From positions 12,205,777-12,269,776 of the forward strand of contig CM020619.1 in NCBI GenBank assembly GCA_009829735.1: a stretch of 64,000 nucleotides of DNA, read 5' to 3'. Shown here one piece after another: positions 43,770 through 53,721 of the stretch. Under the pieces are notes generated by a model. It had not been told where the DNA came from. It saw only the letters and a program-made list of their open reading frames with translations, and ran no database searches. The stretch comes from Pyropia yezoensis (taxonomy: Eukaryota > Rhodophyta > Bangiophyceae > Bangiales > Bangiaceae). A program made the position numbers and the translations under genes. How positions within the stretch are numbered: position 1 is the stretch's first letter; the number at the start of each line of letters is the position of its first letter.

Positions 43770-45616
43770 GGTCGTGTACGCGGCCACCCAGTCGAGGATG
43801 GGCGGGATGGCGGCGGACAGCAGCGGCCATTCGGCCGCGTCGTCCCGCCCGAGCGCGTACAGCCTGTCTGCCTCGGAGGCGAGGACCCGCTGCACCGCGG
43901 CGGCCACGTCAGCGGGCAGGGACGGCAGCACCGCCGTCGCCGCCGCCGCCGTCACCGCCGCCGTCGGGCCGTCCACAGGCCGGCCACTCGCACCACCCTC
44001 ACCCTCACCCTCACCCCCCCACCATCCCCACGGCCGCCGCCGCCCCCGCCACCGCCGCCGTCGGCGGCTGCGGCAGGTGCCTCGTCGGCCTGCGATTGGC
44101 GAGCCCCCGCGCGATCGACCCCCCCCCCGCCGCCCACAGCGCCAGGAGTGCGAGCTGGAGCACAGCGTGGAGGACGCTCCCCCGCGTCGACCTGACCGAG
44201 AGGCCGCCGAGGACGCCCCGGGAGCGGAGGCGGAACACCTCCCGCCGCGTGCACGCCGTCGACCCGGACACGGCCGTCGCGGTGAGGAGGGAGTCGGGGT
44301 GGTGGATGAGCAGGTGGTGGGCGTCGCGGGCGTCCAGGCCGCCGTCGTCGTCGCCGCCGTCGTCGCCGTCGTTGCCGCCGTCGTGGCCGCCGTCGCCGCC
44401 GTCGCCGTCTTTGACAAACGGGTGGAGCAGGAAGGCGCCGCCCGCGCCTGTGGACATCACCCGCACGTTGTCCTCAACCGCCACCGGCACGGCCGCCCAC
44501 GCCCCGCACAACACGAGGCGGAAGGCGCTGCGGCCCGCGGCGGCGGCAGAATCTCCGGGCGGCAGCGGGCCGTCATCGCCCGAGGGGGCGCCCCCCCCCC
44601 AACCGCGGCCAGACGTCATCGAAGCGGCGGCGCCGGACGAGTGGTGAGGAGCAGGCGCCCCCCCGCCGCCGCCACGACGGCCGCCACGACCAGGCGGGGC
44701 GACGACGCGGCGGCCGGACCAATGCGCGGCATCTGCAGCGGCAGCTGCCGCCGCCGCCCCAGCCGCCGTGGCCATCCCCACCGCCGACGCAGCCAACGCC
44801 GACGCCACCGCCGCCACCCCCTCCATATGGGCATTTGCCGCCCCGAGGTGGCCGCCGGCAGCAGCGGGGGAAATTTCCGCGCCGCGGCGGCGGGCGGCAG
44901 CGGCGGCGGGGCCCCGGCGGCGCGGCCCCACTGCAGTCGTGGCAGGGCGGGCGCCGGCAGAAGGGGAGGTTATGACGGCGCCGGGGGCGGCGGCGCCGCT
45001 GCGGCGGCCGACGGGAGGACCGCCTCGAACGCCCCCATGAGCGCCGCTCGGGCGTCGTCAAAGGCCGCGTCGCCGTCGGCGGCGGGCCCGTGATCGGTGG
45101 GGGGAGGAGGCGGCGCCCACGATGGGGGAGGGCGCCGCCACCAGCGGGGGCGCCGCCGCTGGTCGCGGCGGCAGCGGCGGCGGGGGCGCGCGGTGGGGGG
45201 GCGACCGTTACGGCCGCCGTGACGGCCATCGTAACGGCGACGGCGACGGCAACGGCGGCGGAGACGGGGAAAAGGATGAGGACGAGGACGGGGACGACTG
45301 TTGACGCCCTGCCCCGGGCGCCGTCGTCAGCCACGGGGCGGCCGCCGCCGCCGCCACCGCCGCCGTCGTCGTCGCCTTCTCGGTGCTCGCCTTGGAGCCC
45401 GCCGCCGCAGCCGCTGCCGCCGCTGCCGCTGCCGCCGCCATCGCTGCCGCGGCCGCTGCCGCCATCTTTGCCGCTGCTGGTGCCGCTTCTTTTGCCGCTG
45501 TTGCTGCCGCCGCCGCTACCGCTGCCGCCGCCGCGTCCGGGCGCCGCAGCCCTGCTGCCGCCAGAGCCGCCCTCCGCAGACGGACAGAGGTCGAATCTCG
45601 CCCGAACGCCCGCCAT
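43770..45616 (-). pseudogene. Truncated DNA2-like nuclease/helicase N-terminal fragment
   Basis: GC-rich, host-like sequence. A possible start at 45616 gives MAGVRARFDLCPSAEGG. The recognisable part (about 44560-43770) follows the Dna2 N-terminal/nuclease entry pattern: FRLVLCGAWAAVPVAVEDNV, FLLHPFVKDGD, an Asp/Gly insert, then DAHHLLIHHPDSLLTATAVS, GSTACTRREVFRLRSRGV and TRGSVLHAVLQLALLALW. These correspond to 'LIvhPDtLiS.T.v..s..C.RravL' and 'yGtmlHe.fq'. After a frame jump comes SLPADVAAAVQRVLASEADR and LYALGRDDAAEWPLL with IPPILDWVAAYT. Everything after this (PD-(D/E)XK core, Fe-S cluster, helicase) is missing: past the C19 run at 43745-43763 no frame continues the family. So it is a fragment: gene capture or truncation. 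An intact host copy should exist elsewhere. Confidence 0.55.
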
Positions 45617-45775
45617 TGGTTGCCATTCAGCTACTCTCGGGCGAGCCAACACCCTCACAGCCCTCAAAAATAATTTTGAAGGCAGAAAATTGATACGATC
45701 TCCGTGAGGGAATAACGCCTAAAAACTTGCTCTGCCAAGGTGAAACAGTGAGTAAATATAGCAATGAAAGACCAG

Positions 45776-46955
45776 TCAGAGTGGCCCCAGCTGATTGGGA
45801 AGGGCCGGAAACACGCCTTGCAATGGCATCCCTTCCCCAGTCATCTCCGGGAGGTTGCGCAATACCTGCCGGTGCGCCTCCCGAAAGTGGCCTTGTATAG
45901 ACGACAAAGACAGAGAAGAAAACGCCAAGACATGAGCAATGCGATCAGGCAACAGCGGATGTCAGTACACCAAGCTGCGCACTTCATGCTCATAGTCCTT
46001 AAAAACAGGCTCAATGGCAGAGAAGTCGGGTGAGTAAGGTGAGAGGCGGATGCGAGCGACCCCGTTCTCCCCGAATATCTCGTCCGCAAACGCAGTGTGA
46101 ACTGAGGCGTTATCGTATACCACCACGCAGTCATTCGGCTGCTCTGATCAAGGGAGGCCAGGGTGAAAAGCATTCATTCTCCGATCCAGGCTGATGCAAA
46201 ACAAGGCAAAGTCATCACCATTCAATGCAGGGGGTACCTCGTTCACAGAGAGCTCCAAAATACCACGAGTGTGAGATACAGCCACCGTGGAAGAGAAGCG
46301 CGCGCGGGCCCGAGAGTCCGGCGCTAGCGTCCCCAACGGTTGACCAACGGGCGCCCATCCGCGCCTGCACCATGGCCGGAACGGCCACGTGCGTTTCATC
46401 AAGGACGACGATGCAGCGATCTGGGACTTGACGGTAAAGCCGACAAAAGTCCACCCTCAGATCTTGCGACCGCTCCAGCGCCAGTCGCTCAACCTGCCTA
46501 ACCGAGAATCCTATCTTGTCCAGCATGCGAGATGATGTGGTCGTTGACACTGGCCAGCTCTGCTCCCAGCCAGGCAAATCTGCCAGCTTGCGGAAGATCG
46601 CCTCCATTTCCCAAAGAAACATTTCCGGAGGAGAGCACACCAGGGTGTCCAGCGCCACCAGAAACTCTGAATTGAATACGGCGGCGTCCGCGTGCCTGTT
46701 TTGAAGATCATCATCGTTCCACGGCGAGCCGCGGCGCTCGAAATTGACCCACCACTGCTTCGCAGCTGCAAGACTGCACCCAACGTGCTCCAGAATGGAC
46801 GCCCATGATTTTCCTTGGCGCCGGTTCTCGATGACCTGCCATCGGATAGCAACAGGGTACATGGTTGTGTAGAGGAGGGAGGCTGAACGCATCAGCGCCG
46901 ACAACCAATGTCCACAAGTCGACTTGGTCTCGCGACTTGGCCTGGAGTCGGCCAC
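45776..46955 (-). pseudogene. Tc1/mariner (IS630-like) transposase, decayed
   Basis: Helix-turn-helix N-terminus: AIRWQVIENRRQGKSWASIL and HVGCSLAAAKQWWVNFERRG. DDE domain: RCIVVLDETHVAVPAMVQAR (Asp1). The frame then breaks near 46345 and continues GWAPVGQPLGTL, FSSTVAVSHTRGILELSVNE, and after a TGA (46148-46150) NDCVVVYDNASVHTAF (Asp2) and IRLSPYSPDFSAIEPVFKDY (final Glu). A second TGA follows before the frame ends at 45776. One frameshift and two stops make it non-functional as written. All three acidic residues are still present. It lies within the 40452-48163 interval and matches that interval's TA-type ends. Confidence 0.85.
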
Positions 46956-48141
46956 GACCGCCGGCGACCGGACTGGACCTACGAAGGATCTTTTTCAAAT
47001 TCCCTATTTGCGAAATTACATAGCGACAAAGTATTAATAAATATTTAGTAACCGTCGCATAATGGTTCGCTCGCCCCAGAGCGCGGTTCGACAGAGGCTG
47101 TGCTGTGTCACACGGGATCCGACGTCCAACCTGCAGGAAGTGCTCTTCCTGGGTGGTCACGAAGGGCTCTGTGGAAGGACGAACCGGCAGCGCGATATCC
47201 ACGAAATGAAGCCTTCTGCTCACGGACAGAGTGGAATCGCGCGAGGCAAAAAAAGGCACTTGCAGCCACTCACTATGCAGCCTGCCCCAGCGCGCCCAGA
47301 GACGCGGCAGAAGCGGGTCGCGCGAGCCCAGCGCCGTGGATTTTTTGGATGCAAACACGCATTTCGGGCCCAAGTAGCCATTCAGCACCGGGGAGACTGG
47401 TGCGACGAGAAATGCTTTTCGTCTGGCTGCATTATCTTCGCGCTCAGTTCGCTTCAAAAGCATGTACATGCGTACATCGGCCAGATGAGTCAAGTGTTTC
47501 TCTTAGTAGTACCAGTCAAAGACTGAGGCGTCACGCAAGGTCCACATCAGCACTTGCATCCCAAGCACAATCCAAGCGACCCTGGAGGGCCTGGAGTCGC
47601 AACGGCAGTGGAAGGCGCGATCTCAGACGAGGCTGATTTTCTGCCGGTCAGTCAGCACACATCTCTGCTCCTGCTGGCGCCACAGGCAGCACTGAAGCCC
47701 GGCGGCCAGGCAGGCACCTGGTCTTTCTCGGGTGCACGACTGCGGCAGGAACAGGTGCATGATCGGCCTCCCTGCCAAGCAATTTTCTGTCCGCTGGACC
47801 GGAGAACGGCTCTGAGCCACACACAGCGAGCTGGGGTTGCGCCCATCCTTGGTATTCATGTTTTCTTCGTTCCGGGCCTGACACGAGTAGAGCACCCCAC
47901 TCCCTGGGTGGTGTGCTGCCGCCTGATCTGGTCCCCAGTCTTCCATCTCATTGACAATGTTCCGCTGCTTTTGCAGGGACACGTGGTTGGGACGTGAAGC
48001 CTTCTCGCGATCAATATTGTGCGGCGAATGAGAGTCACCCATTGTGCACGAGTGCTCACGAATTGCTTGCGATTTTACAGCTTCCACGCACGTGCCAGGC
48101 ATGTGGTGCACACGAACTGCACGTTCACGATTGCGACACGT
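46956..48141. other. Right part of the 7.7-kb interval, no assigned gene
   Basis: Moderate GC. Open frames exist on both strands (a 260-aa minus frame at 46711-47493, a 162-aa minus frame at 47623-48111), but neither has a recognisable domain or clear coding signature. An AT-rich palindromic patch lies at about 47018-47045. Confidence 0.3.
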
Positions 48142-48165
48142 CTACTTTTTGGGGGATGCACAATA
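48142..48165 (-). repeat. Terminal inverted repeat, right
   Basis: Exact reverse complement of 40450-40473. The inner edge reads CTACTTTTTGGGGG on the plus strand and the outer edge ends in ...ACAATA. Confidence 0.75.
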
Positions 48166-48853
48166 TAGGGAGAAATTTTCCAGACCTCTGAACAGCAAAC
48201 GACCTGCTTGTCCTTGCCCGGAAACGCAATACGCACTGGGGCACAGCATGTGAGCAGAGCGGCGAGGGTGGCAGGTGAGGGGCCGGGCGTCACATTTTCA
48301 CGCTCCCCGCCCGTCAGCGGCTGCATGTGTGCAGCGCTGCGCCCGCCACCGTTCCGCGCTCTCTACCACAGACCGACCGAGTGGCGCGGCTGTCGCCGGC
48401 CACGCGGAGCGGCCTCGGCGAGTGAGGGGGGGGGGTGAAACCTCGGCGCAATTGTCACGCGACCCCCGACTGAACAGGGGGCTGCTGGTCGCGAGAGTGC
48501 GTCACAAAAAATCACGGGCTTGCACACGTGTGTGCCGAGAAAGGTGCCTATATGATTGTTCCGGGCGGGGGGGGAGCGGAACACAGCGCAGTCTCTGGCC
48601 AGGGGGGCAAGCGGCCGCGAAGGCCGTTTCTATGCATTGTTTGAGTGCATGTGACCGGTGCCTGTGGCCAATTGAACTCACAAGGGTGCTCGCACGTGTG
48701 TGAAGGATAATATGTGAAGCAGCCGTCTCTCTGGAAGCGCCTGCAGAATCTTAGAGCGACCAAAACGAAAAAAACGCTTCTTCCGGGGGCACCTCGCAAG
48801 CCATTTTCCTATGCAGGATCACTGGAACCGGCGATTTTGGAGTCCCAGAACCC
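48166..48853. other. Spacer between elements
   Basis: No gene or recognised repeat apart from the palindromes that follow at 48854. Confidence 0.35.
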
Positions 48854-48907
48854 GGGCATCAAATGACGCCCAGCCGGGCATCATTTGATGCCCAGATCCG
48901 GTAGAAT
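48854..48907. repeat. Tandem palindromes, right copy (inverted)
   Basis: Units GGGCATCAAATGACGCCC (48854-48871) and GGGCATCATTTGATGCCC (48876-48893), then CGGTAGAAT (48899-48907). On the minus strand the order ATTCTACCG, palindrome, palindrome equals that at 36720-36766. It sits 13 bp outside the Mutator-like element's target duplication. Confidence 0.7.
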
Positions 48908-48929
48908 GGACACAAGTACCCGCCCGAGC

Positions 48930-49100
48930 GCGGGTTCTGTGCCTAGAGTGGGGTTAGGTTGGGGTCGTTGGGGTGAGGTTAGGTTTCACTTGCACGCCAT
49001 TTGTCGGGGCCTAGACCGCTTGGGGGCCGCACGTTGAGCTAGATTCGCTGCGCGCAATGTAGCTGGCATCAAGAAATGGGGTTAAGTTCCTTGCCGTCAC
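48930..49100 (+). repeat. MULE terminal inverted repeat, left
   Basis: Matches the reverse complement of 53547-53713 with shared blocks GGGGTTAGGTTGGGGTCG, CACTTGCACGCCA, CCGCACGTTGAGCTAGATTC and GTAGCTGGCAT versus GTAGATGGCAT. The telomere-like GGGGTTAGG motif occurs near the outer end. Confidence 0.9.
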
Positions 49101-49538
49101 CACTGTTGTAGAACCAGGCCACATCCGGAACAGATGCACGGCGGCCAATGCGCCAAGCCTCCGGGCGCCAGACGCCGCTGTTCGACCCACCTGAGAGCCC
49201 GCCTTATCCGCGCCACCTAGACGACGTCCGCAGGGGGATGGCGCTGGCCTACCGCCTAGCGTGACTGTTGGCGTGGACGCGCCGCCGTGCGGGGGGTTCT
49301 GGCGTGTTGCACAATGAGCGCAGGGGGCGAGGAGCGCCGTCCTGCATCAGCCGACGGTGTGCGGTGTACCACTCCTCGCCGACTGGTTTCCGTTGACCCC
49401 CCCCCCCCCCCCATTCGTCATGGTGACGCCTGACGCCTTCCTCGTCATCCGTGTTCATTCATCCCGTGTCTCTTCTTCCATGACCTGCGCCCCCTCGCGA
49501 GCGGGACGGTCGTGGGCCGGAAGATAAGCGCCAGTCAG

Positions 49539-52294
49539 ATGACTACGGACATTGCACTCAGGACCGGCGTCGATGGTGCCGTGGCCGGCGACGTTATCCC
49601 GTTTGAGAAGAACGCCGCCGGGCTGTTCAAGGTATGTTGGTTTCTTTTCCAGTTGAGTGGCGTATCTGTGTTTGACGCTTCACCGAGTGTGCATTGGACT
49701 CGAACGATTTTCATATATCTGACTACAGTGGTATTGCATCGACAGGGTCTACTCTTGCGGATGTGTTGGTGCCGTAGATCAGTGGAATGACATATGTGAA
49801 GGAGGTTGAATTCCATGCTACCTCCGCGTCCGCGGTGCACTTGTCTTCTTCCCCGGAAGGAGTAGCGCACATCATGACTTTGCCACGTAGCGCGTTATCC
49901 AGCTTGTGGAAAGAGTCACCGTACACATGGGCAAACCCCAAGGGGGTTGACCCTCGTGTGTACGTCGCGCTGGGGGGGGCGTCGGTGCCCCAGCGGGTGG
50001 AGAGCCGCGGCTGCGCCCCTCCCATGGTGTGCTCCCTCTTGAGTGCAGACCTCAGTGGGTTTTTGCACGGCACAGTGGACTTTGAGGACCCCAACTTGGT
50101 TGCTTCCATGCAGCAGGTGGAGCAGGATGAGTCTCCCGAACGGGCAGTCTACAAGTCGACCCTGCTACGTTTCTCAGCCCTCAGCCGCTCGTCTCCTGTT
50201 TTCTTGAGAGTGCAACTTTTCTTCCTCTCTTATTTTTTTTATTCTGTTGGAGTTTGTCCTGACGAACCTTACGCTCGTGGCACTGTCCTGCGCTCCAATA
50301 TCCTTCCCTTCTGTCCTCTCATGGCAGGCGTTTTCCGCGCTCTGAACAGAAAATATCCCACCTGCCCGTACGTGGACCCCGCAAGTGGAGACCAGTGCGC
50401 TGGCCACTGGACGGTCGTCCACCCGCGAGACGGCGAACCGTTCGTGGGATGCTCTGATTGGCGGCCCGGGCACCCCTTTACGAAATGCGGTGGCCACCTG
50501 GGCGCGAAAATCAGCTCCACGGACATCCGGCTGTGCTTGAGGAGCTACAGGCGTCGGGGCCACGGCCGGAGGCTGGTACGGAAAAATGCATCTTCATTGC
50601 CCCGAAAACAAGCAAGGCCAAGTTCTGCTTTCGGCATGGCGTGGTGGAGCCTCGTTTGGTGAGAGCTGTAGGTGGTTCATGTGATGTACGGGCCAAGCTC
50701 TTCATCCCCACGTCAGCGGCTGCGGGGTCGCTCCAGGTTATTGCTGTACTTCGTGGGACGCACAGCCACGTCGTCCCTGTTCTCAAACCATCCTCTACGT
50801 TTGTCGCACGGGTTGTGAGCGAGAACACCAGCCAGCCGATGAGGACGCGTCCGGTAAGATTTGCGAATATCTTGGGAGGGTGGGGGGAGGGAAGCCAGCG
50901 AGAGGTTGCGACATCGCCGGACAAGTTGTAGAGGAGGGCGTGCGTCAGAGGCCCATACACCTAGAACACTTCCTTGCCGCTGTCTCGTGTGTTCTGATCA
51001 TTTCTGTTGTTCCACCTACAGCGCCTGATCCAGGAAGAAAGTGAAGGTTGCCGGGCGTCCGACCAGCTGGTCCGCTCTCTCTGTCGGGCAGCGAAGTGCG
51101 AGGCACACCCGTTTGGCCAGGAGCTTGGAGGCGTGATGCACGCGAGACGTCGGTAAGGCGGAAATCTCCCGTACATACGCGCAGTATTCGACTGTGGGCA
51201 GTACGCGGCCGTTATCTTCCAAACAGATGAGCCGGCTGCGCTCGCCGGTACCCAACCTATTGTGAAGGCTGACACAACTTTTGACGTTGTCGCTCCCGGG
51301 AGCGCCAAAGGCGGGGCGTCCGCAGAGGCCCTTGCCGCCGCTAGCAAACACGCGTTTGACCGGCGCCATTTTTCCATAGGGTACGTGGATATCTTTGTTG
51401 TGACATGGTCGCTGACGTCCCTTTTTTTGAATGGGTGTGGTCCGGTCGTACGGCAGTGTCAATGGCGCAAAGTCACTCACACCCTGCTATCATAATGCCT
51501 TCGCTTCTGTATGTGGCGTGACGTGGGTCATGAATGTGAACCATCACAGAGCATACCTGCCATCCGAGCGGCGGTCAGTTACACTCTTCCATGCGCTGGT
51601 GGATGGCAAAACAACTGAGATGTACTGTGAACTATTCTAGTACTACTTCACGGCAGCCACGCAGGCCGGCCTTCGCTCCCCTGCTGATGAGGCCTCGACC
51701 ACGGCTGCTCCGGCCGCGGCACACGAGACAGCGGCCGTCACTTCTGGGCTGCCGCAATGTGGAGCCCAGTCTTCCGCGGTCCTATTGGACTTTGAGCTGG
51801 CAGAGCACAACGGGCTGTTAAAGGCCCTGGCCAACGTTTTTTGGAATATTACCCTGCGCTATCACGGTCGCGTGGTAGGCGGTCGCGTGCTCGGAGACGT
51901 GGACGATGTGGTGGGCGTGACGCCGGTCATGCGAAAACTACACGAATTGTACGAGTTGTACGACGGCGAGGAAAGAGGCGGCAGCAATGCGAAAAGCCTG
52001 AAGTGGAAGCTGGACAACAGGCCTATTGTAGTTGCCGCCTTCCCATTTTGCTCCGGCCAGCTGAGCCGTGATGCTATCCGCGCTACCGGCCAGAGCACGA
52101 ATGCCATCGAGTCGCTGAACAAGCAAACTCAGGATGTGGTGGCAGCTGACGGCGACCGATCGCTGCTGGGCGTCATTGGCAGTTTATAAAAAATTGACAA
52201 ACATACACTGGCGGAGCTGAGCCAGACCAATATGTCGGGCAGGACTGCCCCGGCGGTGTCAACCGCGGTGGCCAAGCTTCGGCAGCTGACTTGA
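49539..52294 (+). pseudogene. MULE-type transposase, spliced, with nonsense and frame lesions
   Basis: Exons: 49539-49631 (MTTDIALRTGVDGAVAGDVI...LFK), 49778-50853, 51022-51380, and 51550-52189 or on to 52294. Introns: 49632-49777 (GTATGT...CGTAG), 50854-51021 (GTAAGA...TACAG) and 51381-51549 (GTACGT...CACAG). Their phases fit. Domains: Cys cluster RKYPTCPYVDPASGDQCAGH and VGCSDWRPGHPFTKCGG; WRKY/GCM-like zinc region GSCDVRAKLFIPTSAAAGSL with LRGTHSHVVP; catalytic-type VKADTTFDVV; LFHALVDGKTTEMYCELF; LLDFELAEHNGLLKAL; and ATGQSTNAIESLNKQTQDV, a 'TN..Es.N' block typical of MULE relatives. Lesions: frame jump near 50530, TAA at 51154, TAG at 51638, TAA at 52187 (frame then open to 52292). The fit of reading frames across stops shows a once-functional gene. 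Confidence 0.7.
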
Positions 52295-53546
52295 CAATGT
52301 AAGCGAAACTCTGTCCCGGAAGGGGGTCAGCCACCTGGCAAGCGACGGTCGCGAGTGCAACGAAACCTGGCCACCCCCCCGTCACTACCACCCGCCACCG
52401 CCTCGTCGATCCCCCCATCGGTCAACCTCCGGCTCTCTGAGCGCCCACCCATGTCGGTGGCACCATGCTCGGGCCTGGCTGCTGGTGGAGAGCAGGCGAC
52501 GGCGGCCTCGACGCAAAATCTCGCTGCAGAGCTCATGCAATGCGGCCAAGGACCTCAACTGCTGGGCTTCGCTCACCCTCCCGCGAGCACCGTTCGCGTG
52601 CACCCACCCCCGTCTTCCATGTGGCCGCCTTGGCTGGTCTCGGCCAGCCCGCCGCCATGGCTCCTTGCGGGCTGGAGCCAGCCGTCACAAGTGGGTACTG
52701 GCTCCGCAGGCCCTTTGTCACCTGCCCAACCCTTCTCAGGCCCAGTGGATAGAGGGGTTGGGAGGGGGACTGGGACCAGCCGTGACAGAGGATGGTGAGG
52801 AGGATCTTTACGTGGTTGCTACATTTGGTTCCTACATAGCAATACCTCCTGTATGGCTTGGTTGGAGACGCACTCTCTCACACTCGCTTGGTCGCGCATT
52901 AAGAGTCACGTGACCGTCTGCACACTCGCAAGCGTAGGGAGCCAATCCCTGCTCCCACGACCGCCCCTCATCGCATCCGTCACCATGTTGAAAACAAACG
53001 ACCTCATAGATACGGCCGTGTAAGTCGATTCTGGCCCACACGTCGAAGCGCGGTCGCGTGAGCATCTCATCACAAGGACGTGGCAGCGGGAAGGAGGCGT
53101 GGTCAGGACGGGGCAGAGGGGAATAGAATAGCAAAACGGGGAAGCTAGCACTGTCAACCACGGCGCAATCGGGGCGGGGGAAATAAAACGCCCAGTGCGC
53201 CCCGGCCGCGGGGGAGCGCCTCGCTCGACGGTGGCGAACGCGAACCGCCAATGCCACGGCCGACGGATATCTTGTTGGGCGACCTGCCCCCGTGACGGGC
53301 CCACAGTGATGTAGAAGCTGGGAGGAGGTGTGGGCAGGACAGAACTGGGAAGTTGGGGATGCAAGAACCAAACGGGGAACCAAACGGGGAAGCACAGCGT
53401 AGTCGGGACGAGGACGAGGAAAATGAAATGCCAAGTGCACCCCGGTGGCCGACGCAGGCAACGCGAGTTCACATGAGATCGCGCGAGCGCGCGCGCGCGC
53501 GCGGTCCTCGCGGAACCAGGAGGTGCGGATATGTTTTCGGAGAATT
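52295..53546. other. MULE 3' subterminal region with diverged tandem repeats
   Basis: No gene assigned. Two diverged copies of a roughly 145-bp unit at about 53085-53230 and 53310-53450 share GGGGAAGC, GCGCCCCGG/GCACCCCGG and AAATAAAACGCC/AAATGAAATGCC words. They yield the repetitive FPRPRPDYAVLP-like peptide on the minus strand, probably not a protein. A CG-alternating tract (about 53480-53505) could form Z-DNA. Confidence 0.45.
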
Positions 53547-53713
53547 GTGACGGCCGGAAACCTAACCCCACCCCTTAATGCCATCTACATCGCGCGCAGT
53601 GAATCTAGCTCAACGTGCGGTCCCAAGCGATCTTGGCCCCGACCACTGGCGTGCAAGTGCAACCTAACCCCACCCCAGCGACCCCAACCTAACCCCAACC
53701 TAGGAACGGAACC
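53547..53713 (-). repeat. MULE terminal inverted repeat, right
   Basis: Reverse-complement partner of 48930-49100, immediately followed by the CGCCCGAGC duplication at 53713-53721. Confidence 0.9.
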
Positions 53714-53721
53714 GCCCGAGC

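Larger units (their letters stand above)
40452..48163. mobile_element. Candidate 7.7-kb Tc1/mariner-type element or composite with cargo
   Basis: Defined only by the exact 24-nt inverted repeat at its ends, each beginning with TA. Inside are a decayed Tc1/mariner DDE transposase (45776-46955), a spliced Cys-rich gene (41115-42553), and a GC-rich host-like DNA2 nuclease fragment (43770-45616). A TA-flanked TIR fits the transposase type. 7.7 kb is long for this superfamily, so it is either an unusually large element that captured host DNA, or two related short elements whose outer ends survive with host DNA between them. Confidence 0.45.
48930..53713. mobile_element. Mutator-like element (MULE) with long TIRs and 8-9 bp TSD
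   Basis: About 170-bp terminal inverted repeats: 48930-49100 and 53547-53713, about 80% identical by eye, outer ends GGGTTCTGTGCCTAG and GGTTCCGTTCCTAG. The word CGCCCGAGC directly repeats on both sides (48921-48929 and 53713-53721), an 8-9 bp target duplication typical of Mutator. The interior encodes a spliced but decayed transposase (plus strand, 49539-52294). Subterminal DNA on the right has diverged tandem repeats. The element inserted into a sequence carrying the palindrome pair at 48854-48907. Confidence 0.85.

Noticed and set aside
46956-48111. Open frames on both strands (47062-47636 +, 46956-47493 -, 47623-48111 -)
   Set aside because: No recognisable motif; overlapping frames on both strands suggest chance openness or very decayed material.
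52832-53584. 250-residue minus frame with repeated FPRPRPDYAV-like peptide
   Set aside because: The peptide repeat follows from diverged DNA repeats in the MULE subterminal region, and the frame overlaps the TIR.
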